DNA of 17,380 bases from assembly GCA_022706165.1 (NCBI GenBank), contig JAKJDA010000013.1, positions 1 to 17,380 on the forward strand, given 5' to 3'. The translations under genes were made by a program, and so were the position numbers. The notes under the pieces were generated by a model. The model saw nothing but the letters and a program-made list of their open reading frames with translations. It was not told the DNA's origin and searched no databases. The stretch's first letter is position 1. Each line of letters opens with the position of its first letter. Origin of the DNA: Candidatus Hydrogenedentota bacterium (lineage in GTDB: Bacteria > Hydrogenedentota > Hydrogenedentia > Hydrogenedentales > SLHB01). Positions 1-7,765 of this stretch are shown in pieces.

Positions 1-558
1 GGCCTTGCCGCGGTGTTAGGCATCGTGCGCGGGCACCATGGCGCCATCAACGTGTATTCCGAGCCCAACAAAGGGACATCGTTCAAGATCCTGTTCCCGG
101 CGTTGCAGCAGGAAGCCGCGTCGTCCGCGCCAAAGCTACACGAGACCGACACGTGGCGCGGCAATGGAACCATCCTGGTTGTTGACGATGAAGAAATCGT
201 GCGCAATCTCGCGCGCAAGATGCTCGAGAAAGCGGGATTCACAGTCATGACGGCAACCAAAGGACGTGAGGCTGTCGAGATCTATTCGACGCAGTTCAAT
301 GACATCGACTTGGTCCTGTTGGACATGTCCATGCCGCACATGGACGGCGAGGAAGCCTTTGCTCAGATTCGATTGATCCGCCCCAACGCCAAGGTCATTC
401 TGGCCAGCGGCTACAATAAGCAGGACGTGATGGAGCGTTTTACTGGAAAAGGGCTGATGGATTTTATTCAGAAGCCGTTCGTGGTAGCCGAACTGACCAA
501 CGTGGTGCAGCGCGCTCTGGACAAGTCGGCCACGTCGACGGCGTATGTCGGCGTTTGA
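1..558 (+). CDS. Hybrid sensor histidine kinase, C-terminal part (partial)
   Basis: The reading frame is open from the first base, so the gene starts upstream. The first visible residues (GLAAVLGIVRGHHG, then SEPNKGTSFKILFP) are the end of a histidine-kinase ATP-binding domain (G2 box and final strand). After a linker comes a complete receiver domain, from about visible residue 57 to 175: acidic pair in VVDDEE, phospho-acceptor Asp at visible residue 108 in LLDMSMPHMDG, and the conserved Lys at 158 in QKPF. This is the kinase plus C-terminal receiver layout of hybrid kinases, used in membrane or cytosolic phosphorelays. The input domain is outside the window, so the signal is unknown. The stop codon overlaps a TTGACA hexamer of the next transcription unit. 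Family call is secure; the specific role is not visible. Confidence 0.9.
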   Translation, partial: GLAAVLGIVRGHHGAINVYSEPNKGTSFKILFPALQQEAASSAPKLHETDTWRGNGTILVVDDEEIVRNLARKMLEKAGFTVMTATKGREAVEIYSTQFNDIDLVLLDMSMPHMDGEEAFAQIRLIRPNAKVILASGYNKQDVMERFTGKGLMDFIQKPFVVAELTNVVQRALDKSATSTAYVGV

Positions 559-583
559 CACCGACACTAAAATCGCTTATCCT
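555..583 (+). promoter_or_regulatory. Candidate sigma-70 promoter for the B12-riboswitch operon
   Basis: TTGACA at 555-560 is a perfect -35 hexamer, 17 bases before TATCCT (578-583, four of six matches to the -10 consensus). Transcription would begin near 590, just before the aptamer's first hairpin. The -35 overlaps the stop codon of the upstream kinase. A competing -10, TAAAAT at 568-573, has no good -35 at normal spacing. TATCCT is also a perfect partner for the putative P1 strand at 766-771, so it cannot be both -10 and transcribed P1 arm. Confidence 0.5.
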
Positions 584-802
584 CACAGCGTCGGCTCAGC
601 AGTGGCTAGCCGATAGTAACGCCGGCATCAAGGGAAGCACGGTGAAAGTCCGTCGCAGTCGCGCTGCTGTAACCGGGGACGAAATCCGCACAAGCCACTG
701 CCCGATTGGGCGGGAAGGAGCGGAGTGTAGGAGGAACCGGGAGCCAGAAGACCTGCCCGCCAGCTAGGATATTCCGTGCAGCAACTTCGCGGGAAAGGTT
801 GC
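578..802 (+). ncRNA. Cobalamin (B12) riboswitch
   Basis: The conserved cobalamin aptamer elements appear in order: AGGGAA (631-636), GGTGAAAGTCC (641-651), a small P5 hairpin, CTGTAA (667-672), GCCACTG (694-700), GGGAAGG (712-718) and the B12 box GCCAGAAGACCTGCC (743-757). TCGGCT/AGCCGA (591-596/608-613) forms an early hairpin. TATCCT (578-583) and AGGATA (766-771) could close P1 if that segment is transcribed. Downstream, GCAACTT/AGGTTGC (781-787/796-802) makes a P13-like hairpin. Its loop CGCG (788-791) is complementary to the L5 loop CGCG (660-663), the kissing interaction by which this class links adenosyl- or other cobalamin binding to expression. The hairpin is followed immediately by an intrinsic terminator, so control is likely transcriptional, shutting off when B12 is plentiful. 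The genes controlled begin at 921. Confidence 0.95.
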
Positions 803-803
803 A

Positions 804-842
804 GCAGGACAGGCCCTTCGTTTCAGACCTTCCTGCTTTTTT
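804..842 (+). terminator. Riboswitch intrinsic terminator
   Basis: GCAGGA (804-809) and TCCTGC (831-836) form a perfect six-pair outer stem, followed directly by six T residues (837-842). It sits two bases after the P13 hairpin and well before the first gene, as expected for the expression platform of a transcription-terminating riboswitch. The 5' arm GCAGG (804-808) could also pair with CCTGC (752-756) inside the B12 box, giving a possible antiterminator when no ligand is bound; that pairing is a proposal. Confidence 0.85.
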
Positions 843-920
843 CCCTCATCGATGTCCTTGGATCATGTAACGCCATGTACAGCGCGCATATTTTTTTTGC
901 GCATTAGGGAGAGAACTCGC

Positions 921-1943
921 ATGAGAAGGTTGTATTTCATCGCATGTATCGTTTCGATCGCAGCCGCCATGCCCACGGCGATCGCCAATATGCTTCCGGC
1001 CACGCCTCCGCCAGGTTTCGACGCTTTTTCCCAGTTCCCCACGTCCGCGTTTGGGTATGGCGTCATGCTGGGCAATCTGCCTGATGGTCGCTTCGTGCTC
1101 TACGACGGCGACCAGGTGAAGGTTCAAACGGGCCGGGGAGAGGATGGGTGGCAACACATCGCCTCGGGATATGCAGGCGACGCGACCTTTTGCGCGGTCT
1201 CGCCGAGCGGCCGGATGGCGTTGTTGGGCGGCGGATACAATGGGAAGATTTTCCGGCTTGATCTGATTGCGCCGCAGGATTATTCCCCGGCGGCAGACTG
1301 CATCACGGGGCTGCCGAATTATTGGGCCGTATTCTTGGACGAAACGCGCGTTTTCGTCGAGGCGACGCCTGTTTGGGGATCTTCGGAAATTCAATTGGCC
1401 GATTTCTCGAGCGGCGTTCCCGTGTTGCGCAAGGTCCTTGATAAACCGGGACATTATGGCGCGGCGTTCGCGCTCAGTCCGCGTCGCGATCTGCTGTACG
1501 CCACTGCCGGCGACACCGGCGAGGTGCGGATTTTTCACGTCAGCGCGCTCTTGGACGCGTTTGCCGCCGATGTTCCGCTCACGTGGATGGATGGCGCCGT
1601 TCTTGGAACCTACAATAAGGGCGGCGTAAGCGCGGTATCGTCGAACGGCACGCTCATCGCCGGGACATGGGAAAATTCGGTGCAGTTTATCGACAGCACG
1701 ACGGGCGAGATTGCGGGACTGCTTGACCCCGATCCGGTCGGCTATAACAGTTATGTCCCTTTTTACAACCACGTCACGAATACGGTGTATATCGTGAGCA
1801 CGGTCTGGGAGGGGTTTGCGCCCACCGTAAGCGCATATGGTTCGCAAAAGGAATACGAACCCATTCCGGCAGTCGGCGCGTTGGGCCTGTTGATCTTGGC
1901 CAGCGGCATTGCAGGAATTTCGATCAGGCGTTTGCGGCGATAA
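921..1943 (+). CDS. Secreted propeller-like surface protein with C-terminal sorting tail
   Basis: This is the first gene after the B12 riboswitch, 340 residues. The ATG at 921 is preferred over an in-frame ATG at 852 because GGGAGAG lies just upstream and a signal peptide starts there (MRRLYFIACIVSIAAA, cleavage near residue 22). The body holds recurring strand-turn units such as FCAVSPSGRMALLGG, FALSPRRDLLYAT and SAVSSNGTLIAGTW, typical of WD40/YVTN-like beta-propellers. The tail has EPIPAVGALGLL, a hydrophobic helix, and a terminal RRLRR. That layout matches exosortase/rhombosortase-type sorting tails, though the motif is not canonical PEP-CTERM. Family knowledge: Bacteroides BtuG is a B12-binding surface propeller. 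A similar role here is inferred only from riboswitch control and fold impression. The next gene starts 27 bases later. Confidence 0.8.
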   Translation: MRRLYFIACIVSIAAAMPTAIANMLPATPPPGFDAFSQFPTSAFGYGVMLGNLPDGRFVLYDGDQVKVQTGRGEDGWQHIASGYAGDATFCAVSPSGRMALLGGGYNGKIFRLDLIAPQDYSPAADCITGLPNYWAVFLDETRVFVEATPVWGSSEIQLADFSSGVPVLRKVLDKPGHYGAAFALSPRRDLLYATAGDTGEVRIFHVSALLDAFAADVPLTWMDGAVLGTYNKGGVSAVSSNGTLIAGTWENSVQFIDSTTGEIAGLLDPDPVGYNSYVPFYNHVTNTVYIVSTVWEGFAPTVSAYGSQKEYEPIPAVGALGLLILASGIAGISIRRLRR

Positions 1944-1970
1944 GGGACAAGGCGTCCAGGAGAATGCTCC

Positions 1971-4166
1971 ATGTTCCAAAGGGCTTCATTACAATCCTTT
2001 TTTCAAACGTCTTGGGCGTTTCTATGTCTGTTTTTTTTCCTTTTGACCGCAGCAGCGCGTGCGGAAGACCCATGGGCCGACGCGGTCATGCAGTACAGTC
2101 CGGGGCCGGGGGCAAGCGCGCCCTATGTAGATCCCTCCAAGACATTGGGGCCTCCGACGGGCCTGGGACCGACGTTGCCCAACAACAGCGGGGTCGTTTC
2201 GTTGGGTGGAGTCGGCGGGTCGCTGACGCTGCGTTTCGCCACGCCGGTTACGGACGATCCGGCCAACCCGATGGGATTGGATTGCATTGTTTTTTCGAAT
2301 TGTTTTTGGAACGGAGGCAGTCCGCAACGGAAATTCCAGGAACCTGCCCTCATCGAAATCAGCGAAGACGTGAACGGAAACGGTTTGGCGGACGATCCCT
2401 GGTATCTCATACCGGGCAGCCGTGCGTTTCCGTATTCACCATTCCCGGCAGTCGTGGAACCAGCAGGGCTGGACAACCTTTCTCCCCACCCGATCACGTT
2501 GTTGGGCGGCAATATCACGAATCCAAACGCGCTCGACGCAGACCCTTCAAACGATGCCCTCGAGTACGCCTGGGGGTACGCGGAAATGACCCCGACCCAG
2601 ATGCCGTATCTCGACAATTACGTGCGCCCTGACGATCCCTGGAAAGTGGGGCTCTCGCCTCGCAGCGGCGGGGGCGATGCTTTTGACATCGCTTGGGCCG
2701 TCGACGTTGACGGAAACCCTGCGTCGTTGACGCGTTTTCACTTTATCCGCTTGACGTCCTTCGTGGACCGCAGCATGCCGGGCCTTGGCGTTGTCTCGCC
2801 GGAGATCGACGCCGTAGCGGATGTCGCCCCGGAAATCGACAGCGATGGCGACGGGATACTGGACGAGTATGAGACGCGCGTGGCCGGAACCGACCCGTTC
2901 CGGCGAGAAAACACCGTTTTGCCGCTTGAAATCCCCGCTTCGGAAGGCGGAGGCGGCAACGGTGCGTTGCTCGGAACGGCGCGGGACGATCGAGGCGCGC
3001 AAATCCGTTTTTTTGCAGGCGCCGCGCGTTCGAATCCAGCCCGTGCGTTTCATGCAACCGTGGATATCCTGGCGCCCCCCGCGCCAGAGGGGACGTTGCC
3101 GGACGCGACGTTGCTGCCGTCTGCCGTCGTGCGCACGTTCCAATCGTCGACGCCGGATTTCGTGGCGGAAGGCATTCAACCCGCAGAGATCACGCTGCAA
3201 TACCAAGCCGCTGAAATTGCAGGGCTGGAGGAAAGCGCCCTTCAACCGTACCGATTGCATAATCACGCGTATGTCCAGGATGGCCTTTCCTCTATCGAGT
3301 GCAACGCGGCCGTGAACCGGGTGACGTTCCGGACCCGGTATCCCGGAACGTTTCTCCTTGCCGCGCCCGCGGGCGCAGGCGACGAGCATACGAGCGAGGG
3401 GGCGCACGGCCCTATCGCCCTGACGGCGGAACCGTTTAACCAGTGCATTGCGAATCCGGCGAATACGGTGCGCGTGACCAGCGGGACCATCGTGGATGCT
3501 CAGGACCATGCCGCGGCCGATGGCACGCTCATCACGGTCTCCACTTCGCATGGTTCCATCGTAAGCGCCGATCGCGACGCCGTCACGCCAGGCATACAGG
3601 TCGCTGTGCTTGACGGAGTGATTTCGTTCATCGTTCAACCCGCGCGTGAAGCGGGCGCGGCGATAGTGCGCGCGGCAAGCGTTCAAGGCGATGCCTACGG
3701 GGAACTGCTGTATCTATTCGTGCCGGGCCCTCCGGCTCCGGCCATTTACTGGACCATCGCAGGACCACCTCAGGGCGAGGCTCCGGTCGAGGTGGAGGTT
3801 CAGAGCACGCCGCTGCATGACGCCATGGGAAATCCCATTCCCGACGGAACGTTGTTGACGGTCAGCGTGACGGAAGCGGCCATCACGTCGGGCGACGCGG
3901 ACCTTTCCCAGCCGGGACACCAGATCATGGTCTCGGGAGGACAAGCGTTTCTGACGATTTCCGCGCCCAACCTGCGCGATTTTTTTCAGATCCATGTTTT
4001 TGAGGATGCGGCGCAGACGCGATACATCCATTCGACGACGCTCGCGGCGGGCTATTACGATTCCCTTCCCCTTGCCGCAGTTCCGGCGCTGATCGCGCCC
4101 GCGATGGCATGGCTGGGATGCCGGGCGCTTGCACGCACACGCAGGAATTCGAGGAAACGGGCATGA
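1971..4166 (+). CDS. Large secreted surface protein, B12-locus 'cell surface protein' type
   Basis: A 731-residue exported protein. The ATG at 1971 follows AGGAGA (1958-1963) and begins a clear signal peptide (hydrophobic stretch ending AAARA, cleavage near 32). Residues about 40-285 form one domain with YSPGPGA, a glycine-rich [13 protein letters not shown] strand, and [18 protein letters not shown] associate this pattern, from memory, with 'cell surface proteins' in B12-regulated Bacteroidetes loci, where the segment reads like GNGLPDDEWYELAGS. A thrombospondin type-3-like calcium loop, [12 protein letters not shown], lies at 290-301. Two Ig-like modules follow (about 478-585 and 590-700; both contain DGTL[IL]TVS). 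The end is a hydrophobic helix plus a basic tail ([10 protein letters not shown]), another sorting-type anchor. It lies 27 bases after the propeller-like gene and overlaps the pseudopilin by ATGA. Ligand binding is inferred, not shown. Confidence 0.85.
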   Translation: MFQRASLQSFFQTSWAFLCLFFFLLTAAARAEDPWADAVMQYSPGPGASAPYVDPSKTLGPPTGLGPTLPNNSGVVSLGGVGGSLTLRFATPVTDDPANPMGLDCIVFSNCFWNGGSPQRKFQEPALIEISEDVNGNGLADDPWYLIPGSRAFPYSPFPAVVEPAGLDNLSPHPITLLGGNITNPNALDADPSNDALEYAWGYAEMTPTQMPYLDNYVRPDDPWKVGLSPRSGGGDAFDIAWAVDVDGNPASLTRFHFIRLTSFVDRSMPGLGVVSPEIDAVADVAPEIDSDGDGILDEYETRVAGTDPFRRENTVLPLEIPASEGGGGNGALLGTARDDRGAQIRFFAGAARSNPARAFHATVDILAPPAPEGTLPDATLLPSAVVRTFQSSTPDFVAEGIQPAEITLQYQAAEIAGLEESALQPYRLHNHAYVQDGLSSIECNAAVNRVTFRTRYPGTFLLAAPAGAGDEHTSEGAHGPIALTAEPFNQCIANPANTVRVTSGTIVDAQDHAAADGTLITVSTSHGSIVSADRDAVTPGIQVAVLDGVISFIVQPAREAGAAIVRAASVQGDAYGELLYLFVPGPPAPAIYWTIAGPPQGEAPVEVEVQSTPLHDAMGNPIPDGTLLTVSVTEAAITSGDADLSQPGHQIMVSGGQAFLTISAPNLRDFFQIHVFEDAAQTRYIHSTTLAAGYYDSLPLAAVPALIAPAMAWLGCRALARTRRNSRKRA

Positions 4167-4975
4167 GGACGCGAAACGGCTTCACGTTGATTGAATTGCT
4201 CGTCGTGATCGCCATCATCGGCATTTTGGCATCGCTGCTCTTGCCTGCATTGAACAGGGCTCGCGCCAAGGCCCGGTCGATGCAATGCGTGAACAACCTG
4301 CGGCAACTTTTTTTGGCGAACCGGATGTATGCCGACGAAAACAAAGGTTTTTTCTGCCCAGCCGCTCCGGATATCGATTCGCCTGGAGGCGGCCTCGTGC
4401 GCTGGCATGGGGCGCGCGAGACGCCGGACAGTCCCTTCGACCCCGGCAAGGGGCCGCTGGCCGAATACCTGCCGGACCGCCGCGTGAAGGAATGTCCGGA
4501 ATTCACCGAGTTCCAACGCGAGGTGAACGGAATGACGGCGTTTGAAGCGGGGACGGGCGGCTACGGCTACAATGCCGCGTACGTAGGGGGAACGGACTAT
4601 CTCCGTCCCAGACCGTTGGCTTCGATCATGACCACGCGCGACGTCCGGCTCCGCAAGCCAACAGAGACGATTATGTTCACCGACACGGCGATGGCTCAAG
4701 ATGGGTTGATCATTGAATATAGTTTCGCCGAGCCGCCCTATTTCGTGACGCCGGACCATCCCCATGGAAATCCGGATTGGGGATATGCTTCGCCGAGTCT
4801 GCATTTTCGGCACAATGGCCGCGTGAACGTGTTGTGGTGCGACGGGCACGTGACTTCCGAGAAGTTTACCTGGACGCCGACCGCGAATATCTACGGCGAG
4901 CGCAACAGCGCGCACGCCCTTGGCTGGTTTGGGCCCAAGGACAACTCGCTTTTTGACTGCGTCAAACCTGAGTGA
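4163..4975 (+). CDS. Type II pseudopilin with H-X9-DG domain
   Basis: A 270-residue protein. The ATG at 4163 overlaps the upstream stop as ATGA, with GAGGAAA at 4151-4157; an upstream in-frame ATG at 4109 would bury the prepilin signal, so I reject it. The N-terminus is MRTRNG followed by [20 protein letters not shown]: prepilin peptidase should cut after Gly6, methylate Phe7 and use Glu11 in assembly. Near the C-terminus, a His, nine residues and Asp-Gly (around [15 protein letters not shown]) match the H-X9-DG motif typical of Planctomycetes-Lentisphaerae-type pseudopilins. Such proteins are thought to form or cap short type II-secretion-like pseudopili. Third gene of the riboswitch block, so probably B12-regulated and translationally coupled to the surface protein. 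Confidence 0.93.
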   Translation: MRTRNGFTLIELLVVIAIIGILASLLLPALNRARAKARSMQCVNNLRQLFLANRMYADENKGFFCPAAPDIDSPGGGLVRWHGARETPDSPFDPGKGPLAEYLPDRRVKECPEFTEFQREVNGMTAFEAGTGGYGYNAAYVGGTDYLRPRPLASIMTTRDVRLRKPTETIMFTDTAMAQDGLIIEYSFAEPPYFVTPDHPHGNPDWGYASPSLHFRHNGRVNVLWCDGHVTSEKFTWTPTANIYGERNSAHALGWFGPKDNSLFDCVKPE

Positions 4976-4980
4976 CGCAG
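4957..4980. terminator. Dyad at the convergent gene ends
   Basis: CTGCGTCA (4957-4964) and TGACGCAG (4973-4980) are a perfect eight-pair inverted repeat with an eight-base loop. The right arm contains the pseudopilin stop (4973-4975) and the left arm contains the complement of the diguanylate cyclase stop (4962-4964), so both convergent genes end inside the same hairpin. No T tract follows on either strand, so terminator activity is only suggested by position. Confidence 0.45.
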
Positions 4981-5879
4981 ACCCGGTTCCGTCCGCTTGT
5001 CTTGGCTTGATAGAGCTGCGCATCTGCCGTTCGGATAAGCAGATCGGCGATGAACGCCCCGGAATCATCCGGATGCGCCCATGCGACCCCAATGCTTGCC
5101 GTAATGTGCAACTCCGTGCCGTCAAGAGGGATAGGCGTGTCGGAAAGAGTTTGCCGGATACGATCGGCCGTGGCCGCTGCCTGTTCCAGGGCGATATCGG
5201 GCACGACGATCAAAAATTCCTCTCCTCCCATTCTTCCGACGGCGTCGTACAGCCGCACGTGCGTCGTCAACCGGCGCGCCACTTCGGTCAGAACGCTGTC
5301 CCCCGCTGCATGCCCATGGGTGTCGTTGATTCGCTTGAAATAATCAATGTCGACCATCATGACCAGCAAAGGGGTTCCGACACGGGCGCACCGCCCCAGT
5401 TCAGACGCGAGATGTTCCAACACGGCGCGCCTATTGGGAAGTTGGGTGAGGTAATCCGTCCGCGCTTGCTCGGCCAATTGTTGGTTCAAGCGTTCGAGCT
5501 GTTCTTGGAGGCCAAGAATGCGCAACCCGGCGCCGATGCGGCTCCTAAGCTCCTCGGCGTCGTATGGCTTGACGAGGTAATCGTCCGCGCCGGAATCCAG
5601 CGCGCTGACAATGTCCTCCTTCTGGTCCTTTGACGTCAACAATAGAATGTACGTAAGAGGACGATCCGGCATCTCCCGAACGCGCTTGGTCACGCCCAAG
5701 CCATCCAAACCCGGCATGATCCAGTCCAAAATGGCCAAACGAGGTGAATCGGGACAGGATAAGGCGCTCAACGCCTGGGCTCCGTCCGAGGTGACGATCA
5801 CCTCATGTCCCCACCGTTCCAACTGTGCTTGAAGCATCCGGCGCGATACTGCGTCGTCTTCGGCAATAAGGATGCGCAT
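4962..5879 (-). CDS. Response regulator diguanylate cyclase (REC-GGDEF)
   Basis: A 305-residue cytosolic protein that should make cyclic di-GMP from two GTP when phosphorylated. The start is the ATG at 5879, preceded by GGGGGAG; the open frame runs further upstream, but that extension has no recognisable domain. The receiver spans residues 1-118: acidic Glu7-Asp8-Asp9, phospho-acceptor Asp52 in ILDWIMPG, Lys104 in VKPYD. A short coiled linker (123-140) leads to the GGDEF domain, with [10 protein letters not shown] at 142-151, metal-binding Asp177 in MVDIDYFK, and an intact GGEEF active site at 218-222. The product-inhibition I-site RLYD (209-212) sits the standard five residues before it, so the enzyme looks active and feedback-controlled, like PleD but with one receiver. 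It converges on the pseudopilin (14-base overlap) and diverges from the NifA-type regulator. Confidence 0.95.
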   Translation of the reverse strand: MRILIAEDDAVSRRMLQAQLERWGHEVIVTSDGAQALSALSCPDSPRLAILDWIMPGLDGLGVTKRVREMPDRPLTYILLLTSKDQKEDIVSALDSGADDYLVKPYDAEELRSRIGAGLRILGLQEQLERLNQQLAEQARTDYLTQLPNRRAVLEHLASELGRCARVGTPLLVMMVDIDYFKRINDTHGHAAGDSVLTEVARRLTTHVRLYDAVGRMGGEEFLIVVPDIALEQAAATADRIRQTLSDTPIPLDGTELHITASIGVAWAHPDDSGAFIADLLIRTADAQLYQAKTSGRNRVCVTQV

Positions 5880-5965
5880 ACTCCCCCGTTCAGGATTCCG
5901 TCCGTCACGCTCTGCAACCCGCTTGGGCGGGGCGATCGCTGGCGTCGTCTTAACAGCCTTTTCCC

Positions 5966-5994
5966 ATAGTACCTTGAGGGAATGTTTTTTTCCA
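5966..5994 (-). promoter_or_regulatory. Candidate sigma-70 promoter for the diguanylate cyclase
   Basis: On the minus strand, TGGAAA (5989-5994) and TACTAT (5966-5971) each match the -35 and -10 consensus at four of six positions and are separated by 17 bases. Transcription would start near 5959, leaving a leader of about 80 bases. Confidence 0.3.
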
Positions 5995-6006
5995 GTGGGA
6001 CGGAAT

Positions 6007-6035
6007 TTGACATTACTTGGGGGTTTTCCTACCAT
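6007..6035 (+). promoter_or_regulatory. Candidate sigma-70 promoter for the NifA-type regulator
   Basis: TTGACA (6007-6012), a perfect -35, is followed after 17 bases by TACCAT (6030-6035), four of six matches to the -10 consensus. Transcription would start near 6042, about 75 bases before the regulator gene. It is divergent from, and about a dozen bases away from, the candidate promoter of the diguanylate cyclase. Confidence 0.4.
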
Positions 6036-6116
6036 GCGGTAGCGAATCCGGGCAGGCCGCACGCGATAGTTGTTTTCGCGGCGACCACTACACAAGACGT
6101 ATGAAAGCAGGGAGCC

Positions 6117-7703
6117 ATGTCCGCCAGCGCGCCGCAACCTCAAATTCGAAGCGAACTCAGCGAGTTGACGCTGCTTTTCGAAATCAGTCAACGCCTGGAT
6201 CGCAGCATCGATCTGCGAGACGAGGTAGGGGCGGTGTTGGAAGCGATCGCGCAACACACGGGGATGGAGCGCGGCACGCTTACGCTGCTGGATCGCCATA
6301 CGGGGGAACTGTATATCGAGACGGCTCATGGGTTGTCTCCCGCGCAACAGGATCGAGGCCGCTATCGCCCGGGAGAAGGCATCACGGGGCGCGTTGTCGC
6401 CGAAGGACGGCCCATGGTGATTCCCCGCATTTCCGAGGAGCCGCATTTTCTGGATCGGACCAAGGCTCGACAGCGGTTAGATAAGTCGAATATTTCGTTT
6501 TTGTGCGTGCCCATTAAACTAGGCAACAAAGCCATTGGGGCGTTGAGCGTTGACCGCCTTTTTTCCGATTCGGTCTCGTTGGATGAGGATGTGCGGCTGT
6601 TGTCCATCATTGCCTCGATGATCGCGCAAGCGGTGCGCCTGCGCCAGGAGGCCTTGGAAGAGCGGCAGCGCCTGCTGGAGGAAAACAGCCGGCTCAAGAT
6701 GGAACTTGAGGACCGGTTTCGTCCGGCCAACATTATTGGGTCCTCGCGCGCCATGCAGGAGGTGTACGATCTCATTGGGCAGGTGGCCAAAAGCGACACC
6801 ACAGTCCTCATCCGGGGCGAGAGCGGGGTGGGCAAGGAATTGGTCGCGCATGCCATCCACTACAGCAGCAACCGGGCCCACAAGCCCTTTGTCCGCGTCA
6901 ACTGCGCGGCGCTTCCAGAGACAATCATCGAAAGCGAACTCTTCGGGCACGAGAAAGGCGCTTTCACCGGGGCCACGATGCAGCGCAAGGGGCGCTTCGA
7001 ACTCGCCAACGGCGGCAGCATTTTTCTCGACGAAATCGGCGATCTCTCGCCTCACATGCAGATCCGCCTGCTGCGCGTCCTGCAAGAGCGCGAATTCGAA
7101 CGGGTGGGAGGCGCCGAAACCATCAAGGTCGATGTGCGCGTCATCGCCGCCACCAACCGTCCTCTCGAAGAACTCATGGAAGAGAATACGTTCCGGCAGG
7201 ACCTGTACTATCGGCTGAACGTTTTTCCGGTTCACATTCCGCCCTTGCGAGAGCGGCGTTCGGATATCCTGGAATTGGCCAATTTTTTCGTCGAAAAATA
7301 CAGCAAAGCCAACCACAAGAGCATTCGGCGGATTTCGACCCCCGCCATCGATATGCTCATGAGTTATCATTGGCCGGGCAATGTGCGGGAACTGGAGAAT
7401 TCCATCGAGCGCGCCGTCTTGCTCAGCAGCGACGACGTGCTGCATGGGCATCATCTCCCGCCGACCTTGCAGACCGCCGAGGCCAGCGGCACCGTCATGC
7501 GCGGAAAACTTGATGCGACGCTGGATGCGGTGGAGCGTGAGATGCTGATCGAGGCGCTAAAATCTTCGCGCGGCAACATGGCAAAGGCGGCGGAAGGTCT
7601 CGGCATCACCGAGCGCGTGATGGGGCTGCGCGTGCGCAAGCACCGGATTCCGGCCCGGCAGTTCCGAACGGGGCGAGCTCCGGCCTTCCACTCGTCAAGT
7701 TGA
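6117..7703 (+). CDS. NifA-type sigma-54-dependent transcriptional regulator (GAF-AAA+-Fis)
   Basis: A 528-residue enhancer-binding protein that uses ATP hydrolysis to open sigma-54 promoters. The ATG at 6117 is preceded by GCAGGGAG. Residues about 20-180 are a GAF sensor domain, then a coiled linker (200-215). The AAA+ domain follows: Walker A GESGVGKE at 234-241, the sigma-54 contact loop GAFTGA at 281-286, Walker B IFLDE around 302-306, and an arginine-finger region. The C-terminus has a Fis-type helix-turn-helix (about 465-505, [23 protein letters not shown]). The central domain reads very like NifA ([23 protein letters not shown]). No nitrogenase gene is in the window, so the nif-specific name is not justified; the GAF ligand and targets are unknown. 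The last codons sit in an inverted repeat (CTCGTCAA/TTGACGAG, 7691-7707). Confidence 0.93.
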   Translation: MSASAPQPQIRSELSELTLLFEISQRLDRSIDLRDEVGAVLEAIAQHTGMERGTLTLLDRHTGELYIETAHGLSPAQQDRGRYRPGEGITGRVVAEGRPMVIPRISEEPHFLDRTKARQRLDKSNISFLCVPIKLGNKAIGALSVDRLFSDSVSLDEDVRLLSIIASMIAQAVRLRQEALEERQRLLEENSRLKMELEDRFRPANIIGSSRAMQEVYDLIGQVAKSDTTVLIRGESGVGKELVAHAIHYSSNRAHKPFVRVNCAALPETIIESELFGHEKGAFTGATMQRKGRFELANGGSIFLDEIGDLSPHMQIRLLRVLQEREFERVGGAETIKVDVRVIAATNRPLEELMEENTFRQDLYYRLNVFPVHIPPLRERRSDILELANFFVEKYSKANHKSIRRISTPAIDMLMSYHWPGNVRELENSIERAVLLSSDDVLHGHHLPPTLQTAEASGTVMRGKLDATLDAVEREMLIEALKSSRGNMAKAAEGLGITERVMGLRVRKHRIPARQFRTGRAPAFHSSS

Positions 7704-7765
7704 CGAGGCCCTCTGAAATCACTACGCTGGAGCATGTGAACGTAAGCAACGGGCGGGGCCATTCG

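Noticed and set aside
884..902. GCGCA/TGCGC hairpin with a run of eight T before the first riboswitch gene
   Set aside because: Only five pairs and the T run lies in the loop, so it is not a terminator; the genuine one is at 804-842.
846..1979. Long minus-strand open frame opposite the propeller-like gene
   Set aside because: Arginine-rich, low-complexity composition without motifs, and it covers the riboswitch-driven gene; a shadow of the real frame.
2547..3686. Minus-strand open frame opposite the large surface protein
   Set aside because: No domain, biased composition; the plus-strand gene has a signal peptide, ordered domains and a ribosome site.
5880..6446. N-terminal extension of the diguanylate cyclase frame
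   Set aside because: The extension has no domain, runs into the divergent regulator gene, and a strong ribosome site precedes the ATG at 5879.
7691..7707. CTCGTCAA-G-TTGACGAG inverted repeat at the end of the NifA-type gene
   Set aside because: The loop is too short at full length and no T tract follows; too weak to call as terminator or operator.
7704..7765. Possible sigma-54 promoter before sdhC
   Set aside because: No GG-N10-GC pair in TGGCAC/TTGC context was found, so control of sdh by the neighbouring activator is unsupported.
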